64,000 nt of DNA from Durusdinium trenchii (lineage: Eukaryota > Sar > Dinophyceae > Suessiales > Symbiodiniaceae), in NCBI GenBank assembly GCA_963970005.1, contig CAXAMN010003558.1:754275-818274 (forward strand), in the 5' to 3' direction. This document shows, piece after piece, positions 33,566-45,040 of this stretch. The notes below the pieces were generated by a model. That model searched no databases, was not told where the DNA came from, and was given only the letters and a program-made list of their open reading frames with translations. A program made the translations under genes and the position numbers. Numbering within the stretch: position 1 is the stretch's first letter; every line of letters begins with the position of its first letter.

Positions 33566-35323
33566 CCTCGAGCTCAGCTATCCTCCAGAACTTCGCGAAG
33601 CGCTACAGCCGCAAAGCGCTACTTCCTCCGAGCTGCTCTGCTGGATGAGTCATCGGTGCATGGAGGCTCCCCTGGCGATAGGGAGAAAACAAAGTAACAA
33701 ACAAGGATTGATCAGCACATCTCAATTTCCGGCTACTGACAGTAACTTCATACTATGCGGATATATGATGATATATGAGGGAACACGAATGAATGGTTCG
33801 TTCTGATCATTTCTTTCTGAAGTGCTTGAGGTTCCACTAAGACGATTGTTCACTGGAAACAAACACAAATCAAACAAACACAAAACAACAATATTGGCGC
33901 GATTGTCAAACATGCGCAAATAAAAGACACACATAGCTAAACACAAGATCACAATAGTGTTTCAGCAGTGGATTCACCCATTCAATGCCTCTGCTCCAAC
34001 CTTCCTCGAGGCCAGGGTGGAAAGCTCCTGTGATGAAGCCGGCGAAGCTCGTGGCACCTCACGCGCTATTTCCATGGGACCGGAGGCCCCCACGGCTGAT
34101 TGCAATTAGTAATTACGTGCGTGAGATTCGGTGCAATCTGGCCGCAAGCGACTGCCGAAAAAGCGTACGGAGAAGAGAGAGAGAGAGAGAGAGCGAGCGA
34201 AAGCCATGTTCATCAGAGCAGCAACTGATGTCACAAATTGTTCGCAAAGTGTTTGGCCACCGTTTGGCAGAATTTCCACAAAATGTAACATATGCATGTA
34301 ACTATAGGCAACTGAGCAAATGGATATGGATCCAACCAGATTTTCAGGAGATTTATGCAACGGTGATCGTCGACTGTTGGTTTTTCTTCGTTTGCTGTTC
34401 AGCTCTAGCCATGCATCTGCGGTGAACAACTTTGGAGAGTATGCATCATGTATTTGAACGTGCTCCTGGTCACGAGTGAAACCCCCTCTACAAACCAGAT
34501 TGTCCTACCTATTACCCAGACCCCAGGCACCAAACTATACAAGACCAAACCAACCCAAGGACCATCGAACCCAACCAAGCACCGCCCAAAACTCATCGCC
34601 TGTGCGACTGGGCCTGCATACTTGGCCTGTCGTCAGATGGCTTGTGTGCAAACCCAGCGTTGATGTCTGCCAGAATAGGCGTTGTATGCTGTTGTATGAA
34701 GAAGCATGATGCATGGTTGTTGTTTCTGCGAGTTAAGATGCATTAAGAAACTTTTGGCCGGCTGCCTTCGTTTGAGCTACTTTAATCCCGTGAGGTAACA
34801 AGCCTTCGTGAGGGACTTTGCTCAAAAAGTTCACAGAAAGGAGGGCAGTCATACTGCCGTTCTGGGAACCTCACCAACTAACTTTCAGTTGAACATCTGT
34901 ACACGCAGATCCACCTTCAGTGCTATGCAGTGTCTCCATTGATTTTGAGCCTCTAAACCAAGAAAAGTGGCTTTGCGTGGGTTTATACACAATAGTTGCT
35001 TTTAGCAGCTCCACGACCTTCACAGTTCTTCAGTCAAGCATGGATGGCTTCTCGAAAGAAAGCGCTCAAATTGTGGGTGTCGGCCAGTGTCGGCAGGTGG
35101 AGAATGATTCAACTACCCCCAAGAAGCGTCTTCGAATCAATGTGCTTCCGAATTCTGGCCAAATAGTCATTTGGCCATTGGCAACTCCATGCAACTTGGA
35201 TCAGCATCCCAACACAGCTCACTTCTGTCAAGTCTTCTACACTACTTACTTCTGAATAGTGCTGGAATAACACCAAACTCGACTTCCTCGCTGCATCTAT
35301 GCACTCATCAGATTCATCTCCCC

Positions 35324-35400
35324 AGAAACACCGGGCCACCCTGCCGTCGTTCGCCAGGAGCCGAATGCACTTTGCCACCTCCGCCGCAGGGCCACGCCCA
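35324..35400 (-). CDS. Possible exon, unrecognised
   Basis: The minus-strand frame reads EVAKCIRLLANDGRVARCFW, which looks protein-like and lies in a GC-rich island. A partly similar phrase (QSARLLAAVLG) lies just upstream near 35,405-35,440, suggesting a local duplication. The family is unknown. Confidence 0.3.
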
Positions 35401-35531
35401 GCACCGCGGCCAGGAGCCGCGCACTTTGCACCGCAGCGCGTGTCGGCGGGTGGGTGGAGCTTTTCACCTCGGGTCGGCGGGTCAGCGGGTCAGCGACAAA
35501 CGTCTCATTTAGACTTAAGGTAAAGGAGGAT

Positions 35532-35612
35532 ATAGCATACGCTACGAACGGGGCTCCTGGCCTTACTAGGAGCAAGAAGCTACTAGGGGCTCCTGGCATC
35601 GCTACTAGGAGC
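35532..35612. mobile_element. Dispersed repeat, copy 4, with possible 9-bp target duplication
   Basis: Contains CTACGAACGGGGCTCCTGGC and CTACTAGGAGCAAG. It is bounded by AAGGAGGAT at 35,523-35,531 and 35,613-35,621. The shorter direct repeat makes the duplication call weaker than for the copy at 4084. Confidence 0.55.
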
Positions 35613-38582
35613 AAGGAGGATCACGGGCCACGGGTCTTGAAACACGAAAAAAACAATACTGTAGGGGAAGTGTCCTGTGCAGGATTTCCGAAGCTGCCTT
35701 GATAGCTTGGGTAGTTGGTTCCACCCCCCACTGTCCTTAAGTCAGGATGTTCACTGCTTTGGTCCTAGGAAAGTGGGTGATGGTGGTGGCTGTGGTGGTA
35801 GTGGGGGTGGCTTGGAACCTCATGATGGTTGGCGTGGAATCTCCTTGGATGGCCATTCAAGTCGCTGCGAATCGTAATCACTGAAGGGTGTTTGTTCTTG
35901 GTCTGCTTTTTGTTGTGGCTGTTGTTTGGATACTGCTGCATATAGTTTTTTCTTTGGTTATACAGTACTTATTCTTATATATCTATAGCCTCCACATTTT
36001 AGAGAGATCTGCTCTTCGACATTGGTGGAGATATTGAAGGAACAGTAGATGAACGTTTTGGTCCAAGCCCAAAAAAAGGCTCAGTCACAAACCAAAAAGG
36101 TGCTGCGATATCCAAATAAGGCTGACATACTCATAGCAATTTACCAGAACATGTAAAAACCGAAGTGCCAAGCATCTTTAAACAAAGGTCTGGGCCCCGT
36201 ACACGCCCCGTACAAGCCCCAACGCAAATCCTCCACACCGCCCGCCGCCCACCTTGTCTTCTTCGCGCTTCAGCAACCAGTCTCGGTCGGTGTTTCGGGT
36301 GGACAACATGCGCCATTGAAGTGAGGGGCAAGGTCCTGTGCCGACGGAGTCTGAAACAATGACTTTCAGCTGAATATTTTTCTCGAAAGCAAGGAATCAT
36401 GCTGCATTCTATCATAATAAGCTATATGAACATGATGATTGAATTCGGTTCCGAACCTTCTGGACCTTCACCCCTCTCCACAGTCTTCACCCTTGTTTTC
36501 ACTCTCATTCCTGGCTATCAATTCGTTTAGTGTCGAAAAAACGCCGGACCTCTCACATGTGCCAGCATCAACTGCATGGGACCAGGCAGTATGAAGTTTC
36601 GCCAGGCGGCCTCGACGGCGACCCCCCCGATCGACCCACGAACCGGCGTGCTCCGGCGTGCCGTTGGGGACACATCATGGGGGGGGGCAGGGATGTACTC
36701 GCAATGATTGGGTGCCTGCATCAATCTAACTTGTTCCAAAGTGTTGCATGCAACTCTCCCATGAATGACCTCTTGTTGGCTGCAAGATGAGACAAAGCGC
36801 AAGCCTGAAGACGCTCGTTCAGCTCTCAGCTCTCCCAAGCACAGAAACGCGAAAAGGAACAATACACAAAGACAGTTCGTTGGCAATCAGTGCCTCCCAA
36901 ATTATCCAGCACTCTGCAAGGGAACTCCAATTCATTCCACGATCTTTCCGCCAATTTCACCTTCTTCCACCCATTCTTTTGATGTAGATTGATAAAACAC
37001 CATTAATGAAAAGATTGTTCAATCCATGATAATGGGGAGGTTCTTTATCAAGAGATATAAAAGTCTACCTTACCCCTGGCCCACCTTGCCCCCACCCACC
37101 GCGCCAGCGTGGCCCTCCGCCGCCGTCCCACCGCGGCGCGCAGCGTCCGGCGCAGCTGCAGGGCGCCCCATGCGGCGCGCTGGGCAGTTTCGAGGACCTG
37201 GCGGACTGGGTGCGCCCGCGGTGCGGTCGCCTGATTTGTTTGGTTGGTCGTGACGTGTTTTTGGGGCTGTTCTGAACATGGAACACCTGCGACTTAATGA
37301 TGATGGCAACCTATATATACTGCAAATGACAGAATTCATGTTCATCTGTGAAATGACTCGCGGTGATTCTGACTCGCCGGACACAGCTTGAGTCAATAGT
37401 GAACTTGGGACAGTTCTTAGAGAAGTTCTTGCTTGAATCCTGGTCCTTGAATCAACTGTTTCTGTTGATCGGTTCTTCTCTTTCGTGACGAATGCATGAA
37501 GCGACCGTTCGATGGGAAGCATTCGAAGAGTTGAAGAAGGGAACAAATCGGGTTATTTCCAGGTTCTCCCTTATAGGGTTGCAGCCAACAAGTGGATCCA
37601 ATCCTGCAAACCAAAAGCTCAGAGTCGCTTTTGATGGGGACCCTCGCAGAGAGAGTGGCTCGCGTAAAGCAGCATACAAATTCGTTTCGTCTTTCATACC
37701 TGCATCATCTGTTTTTCCATCCCACCCTCTCCATTAAACAAATGGATTTAATTTCCATGAATTTCCACCGGAAAACACTGTTCATGGTTGTCAGCCATTG
37801 CGATCCTCTTCCCCCAAAAAAACAAATCCGGCATCCACAAATCCCTCCGGCGCAGCTCGGCTCGCTTCCCCGGCCTTCGCTTGCCGCGCGCTCGCTCCGC
37901 GAGAGGCTCCGCTGCCTCGGCTCGCCTGGCCCGGCAGGCTGAGAGGCAAAGAACAAAATGTCCTGCCATGCATCATGAATTCCCATGTGTTCTTCCTTTA
38001 GTAAAAGTTAAATAGAATAAGACATGATAACATCCCCCAAACCAACACACATGGAAGTGGACAATCTTTGATCTGGAGAGGAGCTCATGGTATGAATCCA
38101 GGGGTCATGGCAGCCATGCCGTCCACGTAACTTGATTGTTTCAGGGAGTCATCTATTGATGTCTTTGGGAATCATCTATTCTATCTTTGTTGGTGTTCAT
38201 CTGTGGTGTTGGTGACTCCCCAACAACTTGCTGGGTTTGGCCTGATGCTGTTGTCCAGAACCCATGAACTTACCATCAAGCGCTGTGCCAAACATGGCAA
38301 CAGAACCATGGAAAAATAGGCCTCCTACCAAAAATCTGTTGACCTCCAGAACATGCGGACCTGGTCCCCCAGTTTGTCCAACGACACAGAGCGGTCAAGC
38401 GCAGCAAACTTAGTTGCTCCTTGGCGAAAAAGACACGTCGAAAAAAAAAAAGTACTTCACTTCGAATGATCACCACCATGACATTTCAATCCACTACAAC
38501 ATGACAGTCATATAGGCCGCACCTTTTTTCTACAGCAAGATGTTGCATCGTGAAACATCCCGGTTTCATCTCATCTGATCAC

Positions 38583-38738
38583 CTGTCAGGCGACGCTGTC
38601 AAACAGGAAACAAACAGGTCAGTTAGACACCTGCAGCTGACATGAAAGAGTAATGCCAAAACATGCCAAACCACGCTGGCCTTCCACCTGTCAGCATCTG
38701 CTGTCAAACAGGAAACAAACATGTCAGTTGGGCACCTG
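38583..38738. repeat. Imperfect direct repeat, about 104-bp spacing
   Basis: CCTGTCAG...CTGTCAAACAGGAAACAAAC.GTCAGTT..CACCTG occurs at 38,583-38,633 and 38,687-38,738. Confidence 0.75.
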
Positions 38739-39033
38739 TGCAAGAAGCTGCCAATCGAGGTCCGTTGGCCTGTCCCCATGGTTCCGCAAGGCAGCTGTCA
38801 CAGTGGCCTGGTTCAAGTGAGAGTGAACTCTTTGCAGGCTTGTGCTTGGTACCTCAACTCATGCGGTAAGCCAGCACCCTAAGGTCTTGACTCCCTGATT
38901 AATCAGCGACAGAGCATACAAGCAATCCGAAAAACATTGACTGAAACTGCAGCCGCCTGAGTTGGAATACCGCACTTAAGGACCAGACTCCCTGTCGTTA
39001 TTGAGTAGCTAAACGGCCAAGTCCAGATCATAT

Positions 39034-39510
39034 GTGGTAGCTAAGAAACACTACAACTGCCACATGTCCAATAAACCATCACTCAATTCAAGATCAAACG
39101 TCTTCTGCCTGTTTTCCAAACGCGCACTTTACGACACCACAAGTGCAAAGGATCAACTGGAGAGCTCGTACCAAATGGAGCAGGACAAGAAGGCACCGAC
39201 GCATAAGGTGGATGCCAGGGAACTTCATGCGACGCTCTGTCACCGGGAAGAGTGCCAATTGATTAATCAAATGGTAGGTGACACACAAATCGTTTTGGAT
39301 CCGGATCCGTTGCAGGGACTGGGTCAAGTCTTTCAAGAACACAACCATACGTGCTGGCAACGAAGGATCAAACGGTTCAGAGCAGGAAGGCCTGTCAAGT
39401 GGGCCATCAACCGCATTAGACATAACGTCCAACAATGTGCAATGAGCAATCAGAAGGCTGGCGACGCCCAACACCGCTTGATTTCGGAGTTTCGGCGACC
39501 CAACTCGTAG
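39034..39510 (+). CDS. Open frame of 158 codons, unrecognised
   Basis: An uninterrupted frame from ATG 39,034 to the TAG at 39,508. It is basic and polar with scattered Cys and His (for example HNHTCWQRRIKRFRAGRP). No domain was recognised. It abuts the tandem array at 39,590. It could be an exon, a repeat-derived ORF or chance. Confidence 0.2.
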   Translation: MVAKKHYNCHMSNKPSLNSRSNVFCLFSKRALYDTTSAKDQLESSYQMEQDKKAPTHKVDARELHATLCHREECQLINQMVGDTQIVLDPDPLQGLGQVFQEHNHTCWQRRIKRFRAGRPVKWAINRIRHNVQQCAMSNQKAGDAQHRLISEFRRPNS

Positions 39511-39589
39511 CTACCAATGCGGAGCAGCCAGAAAAGCTATAAGTCTGAGGCTATGAACTCTACCAAAGATGAATGCCATGGTGCATGAC

Positions 39590-40700
39590 AACTGCAAGAA
39601 CATTTCTGTCTATAACTTTTCTGACAGGCCTCATGACCCATGACCTTTACTACCTTTACATCTGCGGCTCTGTCCCCTCAATTGCTGACAGAAGCGAACT
39701 GACCCAAACGATGCCCCAGCAAAAGGAACACGTCCACATGTTCCAAGCTGCGAGCTCCAGGCAGTGTTGTTCTGGCAAATGCACAATGCATGAATAAGAA
39801 AAGAAACACGTCAAAGAAAAGAAACGTGTCACAGGTCAAACAAACATGTACTCCCCAGTCAACAGTCTCAAAGAAAACCATTGCAGACAAGAGCGCGCTC
39901 TGCCAGCGGAGCGGGCTTGGGCACATGTCTGTCTATAACTTCTCTGACAGGCCTCATGACCCATGACCTTTACTACCTTTACCTTTGCGGCTCTGTCCCC
40001 TCAATTGCTGAGCACAAGCGAACTGATCTGAACGAAGCCCCCGCCTCTGTGTGTAAGGCAGTGTAGTTCTGGCAAGGCGCGCAATGCAGAAGGTGAGGCT
40101 ACGAACAAAAGAAACATGTCACATACTTGCCAGTCAACAAGCTCAAAGAAAACCATTGCGCACAAGAGCGCGCTCCGCCAGTGGAGCGCGCTTGAGTACA
40201 TGTCCGTCTATAACTTCTCTGACAGGCCTCATGACCCATGACCTTTACTACCTTTACCTTTGCGGCTTTGTCCCCTCAATTGCTCACAGAAGCAAACTGA
40301 CCCAAACTATGCCCCAGCAAAAACAACACGTCCACATGTTCCAAGCTGCAGCGCGCCTCTGTGTAAGGCAGTGTTACTTGCAATACACACAATGCAAAAT
40401 GTGAGGGTAGTATGAACAAAAGGTTGGTTGCTTCAGTTACAGACATGCGCTACCTCAACTCATGTGGTGAGACAGCGCGCTCCGGCTGCGGAGCGCGCTT
40501 GAACTTTGAACCCACTCCTCACAGATCAAGCAAACATGTGCTCCCCAGTCAACAATCTCATAGAAAACCACTGCACACAAGAGCGCGCTCCGACAGCGGA
40601 GCGCGCTTGGGAACGTGTTTGTAAATAAATTAAATGACGGGCCTCATGACCTATGACCTATGACATTTACTAAACCCCCTCAATTGCTAACAGAAGCGAA
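39590..40700. repeat. About 300-bp tandem array with GC-rich hairpins
   Basis: Three good units and one degraded unit share GTCTATAACTTCTCTGACAG followed by CCTCATGACCCATGACCTTT (starts near 39,608, 39,931, 40,205; degraded near 40,620), and GTCCCCTCAATTGCTnACAG. Between these blocks lie GC-rich inverted repeats at 39,891-39,917, 40,165-40,193, 40,473-40,500 and 40,580-40,609, of the form AGCGCGCTCCG-loop-CGGAGCGCGCT. Non-coding. Confidence 0.8.
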
Positions 40701-40779
40701 CTGCAGGGCGCGCGCGTCTGTGCAAGGCAATGTTGTTGTGGCAAAACACACCTAAGCAGGGACGGGCCTCATGACCTCT

Positions 40780-41942
40780 ACTCTCAAGCAAAACCTTCAA
40801 GCGCCAAGTCACACGCACCTCTTGAATGCACCGACTCCTGCACGGAGCGAGGAGTCTTGGAAGCGCTGACGGGAACTCTTTCCTCTTCTGTGAATCGCTC
40901 CCTGAAGCCGCTGAACCCTGCCAGACTAGCAGGCGCCTGATATAAACTGCTGGACTTCCACTGGCTTTTGCCGTCGAGGAAGACATACTCCCTCGCACAT
41001 CCGCAGCAGCCCCTGGATTTCGGACAGCCCCGGACAGAACCGGTTGAGTCCCATTAACATCCTGCAGCGCTGCTCATCGGACATTTTGACCCATGTCTGT
41101 CGCGCAATTTAAACAAAAAGTCGCGCAGTTCATCCAATCATACTTCTCCTCTTCTGCAGCAGTGGTGTGCAGCTCTATCTCCTTGTTCAAGCCACGCTTC
41201 TCCCATTCTTTCAGCGCAGTATACGTTGGAGTCGACTTCAGTTCGCTCCAGGTTGCACGGGCAGGCAATGATGGAATTCTCTTTGGACTGCCCTGCCACG
41301 ATCAACACATCTGCATCTTCTTGAAATAGCATCTTGGTGTTGCATGGCTCCCTTCCCCTTTTGCCTTCCGAGATGCCAGCGTCAACACACCTCCACGCCC
41401 AAACGAAAAGGCAGGAAGATTTGATCAAGATGGCTGTACGTACTCGCTCTCGTCAGAGTGCAGCGCAATGCCGTGGCGTTGGCAGTGATTGTTCCAGTTC
41501 CAAAGAGCCTGCCATGACAACTTCTCCAACCAGACTGGGCGCACCTGTTGGTTCCCCAAATTCATTACAAGCGTCACATCCCTTTCGAAAGGCTGTTGCG
41601 CTGCGCCACAGCTGCGGGGAGGTTGGTACATGTCTCTGATGAGCATCAGCTCCAAAGATACAACGGCAAATGCATGGAGCACGACGCGTCACCTGGCAAG
41701 TCCAGTAATGCACAGTGCGATTCTCCGATTGTAGCATCTGCTGGGACTCGTCTGGTCTCGAAGAGTTGCCTCGAAAAGCGCGTTCCCAACGAAACCTCCT
41801 GACCCAAAAGCAGTCGCGCAAATTTCTCTGTGTCTCCCCAACTTGCGACACCATACGGCCACGATTTCTTGGCCACGGCTCCCTTCTCCACCAGAACCCC
41901 CCAAACAAAACCCAGTTCAGCCCCAAGGTGGGGAAAATGCAA
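40780..41942 (-). pseudogene. Frame-broken coding relic, family unknown
   Basis: On the minus strand, protein-like stretches follow each other closely but in changing frames without room for introns: 41,942 to about 41,660 (KKSWPYGVASWGDTEKFARL), about 41,680-41,428 (HAFAVVSLELMLIRDMYQPP, VRPVWLEKLSWQALWNWNNH), about 41,420-41,280 (LIVAGQSKENSI), 41,268-41,080 (ALKEWEKRGLNKEIELHTTA), about 41,100-41,000 (MSDEQRCRMLMGLNRFCPGL) and about 41,000-40,785 (YVFLDGKSQWKSSSLYQAPA). This suggests one protein of roughly 380 residues disrupted by several indels. I do not recognise the family. Assembly indels are an alternative explanation. Confidence 0.45.
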
Positions 41943-42786
41943 GGAGCGCCGCCTGGATTTCTAGTCCATGATCCAGCATGTTGAGTGTATGATGTTGCAA
42001 AGCTTGCTCAGCACCGATGATGTGAAGTGCCACACCTTGCTACCGATCTGACATTCTACCAAAACACATTGATATCTACGCATATATCTGTCTGTGACCT
42101 CTCTCATGTACTGTCAGCTGCTGCTCTATCACAACTTCAGCACTTAAACAGCTGTGACTGCACTGAACACCCAGTGCCAACAGCCAACTTCGACACCCAG
42201 TGCTCTCTTGCGCTGTCCTGCACATTGCTTCAGCACCATGTTAGTTCCACCCCATCTGCACCTGCCACACCCTCGCCAGGCAACCACACTGTGCCATGAC
42301 CGGAAACCGTTCAATGTATTGTTCCCATGTTTACCTATCTATCTACTTTGCTGCCTCTCTCTCTGTCTCTGACTGTCTACCAATCTATCATAATCATGGA
42401 GTCAAACACTTCTTCTGTCACATCCTGCCTCTGTCCAGCGCTCTCGCCCCAAGGTCACTCGATCGCACTTACACACTGGTGCTGTGAACTGCTCACACAC
42501 TGGTATTAGAATGACAAACAGGTTGAGTGTATGATGTCGCCTTGCTTGCTCACTATCCGATGATGTGAAATGCCACATTTTACTAGTTCCAGTTGCGCGC
42601 TGCAGTGTGCACACTTGCTGTGTGATGTTGCCTGTGTCCCAAGCCTGTTTAGAAACAGCTGCGCTTGAGGTCTGGCTTCTTGGGGTTATGTGGTGGTGTG
42701 CTGTCGTTGTGTTTGTGGTCGCACATTGTAGTTCTGTGCTGTGGATGTGTCTTTGTGGTTGCGTCTTGCAAATATGTCCATGTGGT

Positions 42787-42868
42787 TGTCGGGGGCTGCC
42801 ATCCGGAGGTGGGGGTAGAGGAGGCGGAGGAGGAGGCGGCGGCGGAGGAGACCGAGAAGACGCGAAGT
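42787..42868. repeat. GGA/GGC-rich purine tract
   Basis: Irregular (GGAGGC)n-like repeats that code poly-Gly on the plus strand or poly-Pro on the minus strand. No gene is supported around it. Confidence 0.7.
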
Positions 42869-42904
42869 AGCCAACATTAAAATCTAACACCCCTCACCTG
42901 ACAG

Positions 42905-43093
42905 GTGGGGAATTGGCCAGGTCTTCCTACTCCAAGGAACCACTCCGAAATGACCCGTTGCGCCGCGTTTTCCAACGAACCAAGCCGTGGCACCTGCAGC
43001 TTCGGCGCGCTCGTGGGGCTCCCAGCTGCATCGTGAGGGATAAGCGCTCGGGCCGCGGTGAAGCGGATGGATAAGCGCTCCGTCAAGGTGAGG
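42905..43093 (-). CDS. Possible exon, unrecognised
   Basis: The minus-strand frame reads LTLTERLSIRFTAARALIPH then LGSLENAAQRVISEWFLGVG, with balanced composition in a GC-rich island. No domain and no confirmed neighbouring exons. Confidence 0.3.
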
Positions 43094-44179
43094 TCCTGGA
43101 TTTTTCGGGTTCTTTCCACTCCAAAAAATAGAAACACGGGACACTTCACAACAGCTTGACCTGGGTCTACGTGTTGAGGATCTACAGATATCTACAGCGT
43201 CTGTGGATCTATAGGATCTACGGGTCTGCAGGGTCGATTGTCTGGGATTTTATTGGGTCTGTGTGCATCTATCCAGAGTTAAATGGGTTTATTGGAGGTG
43301 TTAAGATAAGTTAGGTGATCTTGGATCTACAACACCGCTCAGAATGACATGGCACTGTTTCAGTCGGAAATGCTGTACCAAGAGACACGAAAGAGTTTTA
43401 TATCTTCAACTCCCTTGAATAGTAGAACTGCCTCTAAGCTAGTTTAGGCGGCCCATCAATGGATCTATGAACCGCAAGTGTTGACAGGTTTGCCTTGTAG
43501 AGAGGATGCCATGCCAGGCGGTTTTCACACCTTCCACAGGCTCGCCGCACACTAAGCAGGCACCCACATTCATGGTCATCCATGGTCCCCGCAGCATATC
43601 TTAGGGGCCCTTCAAAAGCACAGACTGTTTTGTCCACAAGAGACCATGAGTTCACTCACCCGATGAGCATCCCCTCAGTCCTGCCAGTGAAGTAAAGCAC
43701 TTCTCATGGCCTCGAAGTCAATTCGGTATGACACATTTGCTTGTATGTTGTATGAGAAACATCCATATCATATATCCAAGGTGCATCAGAATCATGTTCA
43801 TCCTGTACCCCCTTGCAGGTCCTTTCACCATCCCAAGGCGTGTCTGATTTCATGGCAAGGCAATCAAACAAGCAGACCCACTGTGTGCCTGTGTACCTGT
43901 GCCCCTCAGCAAGTGCGTCTTCTATGTTCTACGATTGTATGTGCACATATATATATATATACATATCGATGGTCATGAAAAAATGTTTTTAAAGTTGACT
44001 CATTCTAACGGCTGAGACTGACAGTAAACCAAAGAAACCCTGACTACCCTGACTCTAACCTTTTCATGTACTCTAATCAACCAAAAATGCTGCGATCGTG
44101 TAAATATTGTTTTTTCTTTCATAACGTTGACCTTTTTTTGTGTTGTCTCATACGAACGCATCCTCACCTCGATCCTCAG

Positions 44180-44345
44180 CTGCTGTGCCAGGCGTTCACA
44201 GTGGCGGCGCCAGTGACGCAAGGCGTAGCAGCAAAAGGCCTGGTGCCTTGGGGAATCTCTACAGTCGCAGATCCACTGATGCAGTTTGGTCAAAAGGCTG
44301 GAAAAGGGGGGGGACAGCCGGGGGCGAGGGGAGGTCGAGGAGGCA
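44180..44345 (+). CDS. Possible exon, unrecognised
   Basis: The plus-strand frame reads LCQAFTVAAPVTQGVAAKGL, then a Gly/Arg-rich patch (KGGGQPGARGGRGG). It is preceded by an AG acceptor context. RGG-type content hints at RNA binding but is not diagnostic. Confidence 0.25.
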
Positions 44346-44900
44346 CAAAGAAGATGCAGTTAGGCCGCTTATGTTTCCTAAACTTAGACTGATGTTAGTT
44401 GTATTAAGGTAGGGTCACATGTGTTTGCTCTCTATGGACGCAGAACCGCGATGCGTGTCGTCCCTCCGTAAAGCCTTGTCATTGAAAAGTTCCAATGCTT
44501 TTTTTCAATGGTGGTGGAACCGGGCGGGCCGCAGCCAGACAGAAACTCCCACATGGCTTTGTCGCGTTCGACAAGACCACCGTTGACTTGTCTTGTTACC
44601 ACGTCACGAGTGGACCAGAAAAAGCAAAAATGATTGGAAAAGACTGTTGTGCAAAGACAAGTATAGGAGACAATTCAAGACCGATCAGAAGCGAGAGACT
44701 CAAGGAAATCCATTATCAAGAGAATGACCAAAAGTAAAGCTCCGCTAAAAGTTCAAGCTGAAACTTTTTGTTTCTGCAAGTACAGCGTGTACTTGGGCGC
44801 TTGGCCAGTGGAGGCTCTAAAATTTGCAGCTTTTCCAGGTGAGGGCTGTTGGATTTTGTGTCAGCTGCCTTCCTCCTTCTCCTCCGCCTGCTCCTTCGCC

Positions 44901-45040
44901 CCGTCCTCAACCGCCAGCTTCGGATGGCAGTGTTCCCCTCCGGACCTCAACCGCGAGCTCCGGCTGGCAGTGTTCCCCGCCGGACCTCAACCGCGAGCTT
45001 CAGCTGGCAGTGTTCCCCGCCGGACTCAAACGCCAGCTCT
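44901..45040. repeat. 40-bp tandem repeat
   Basis: Three and a half units with an exact 40-bp period (landmark CTGGCAGTGTTCCCCGCCGGA at 44,964, 45,004 and a variant at 44,924). Since 40 is not a multiple of 3, a conserved reading frame across units is unlikely. Confidence 0.9.

Larger units (their letters stand above)
33566..38580. other. Gene-poor stretch with GC-rich islands
   Basis: Mostly AT-rich sequence without recognisable genes. GC-rich islands at about 35,320-35,470, 36,190-36,350, 36,595-36,680, 37,085-37,240 and 37,845-37,945 have exon-like composition on one or both strands, but no domain. A GA microsatellite lies at 34,172-34,196. Confidence 0.4.
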
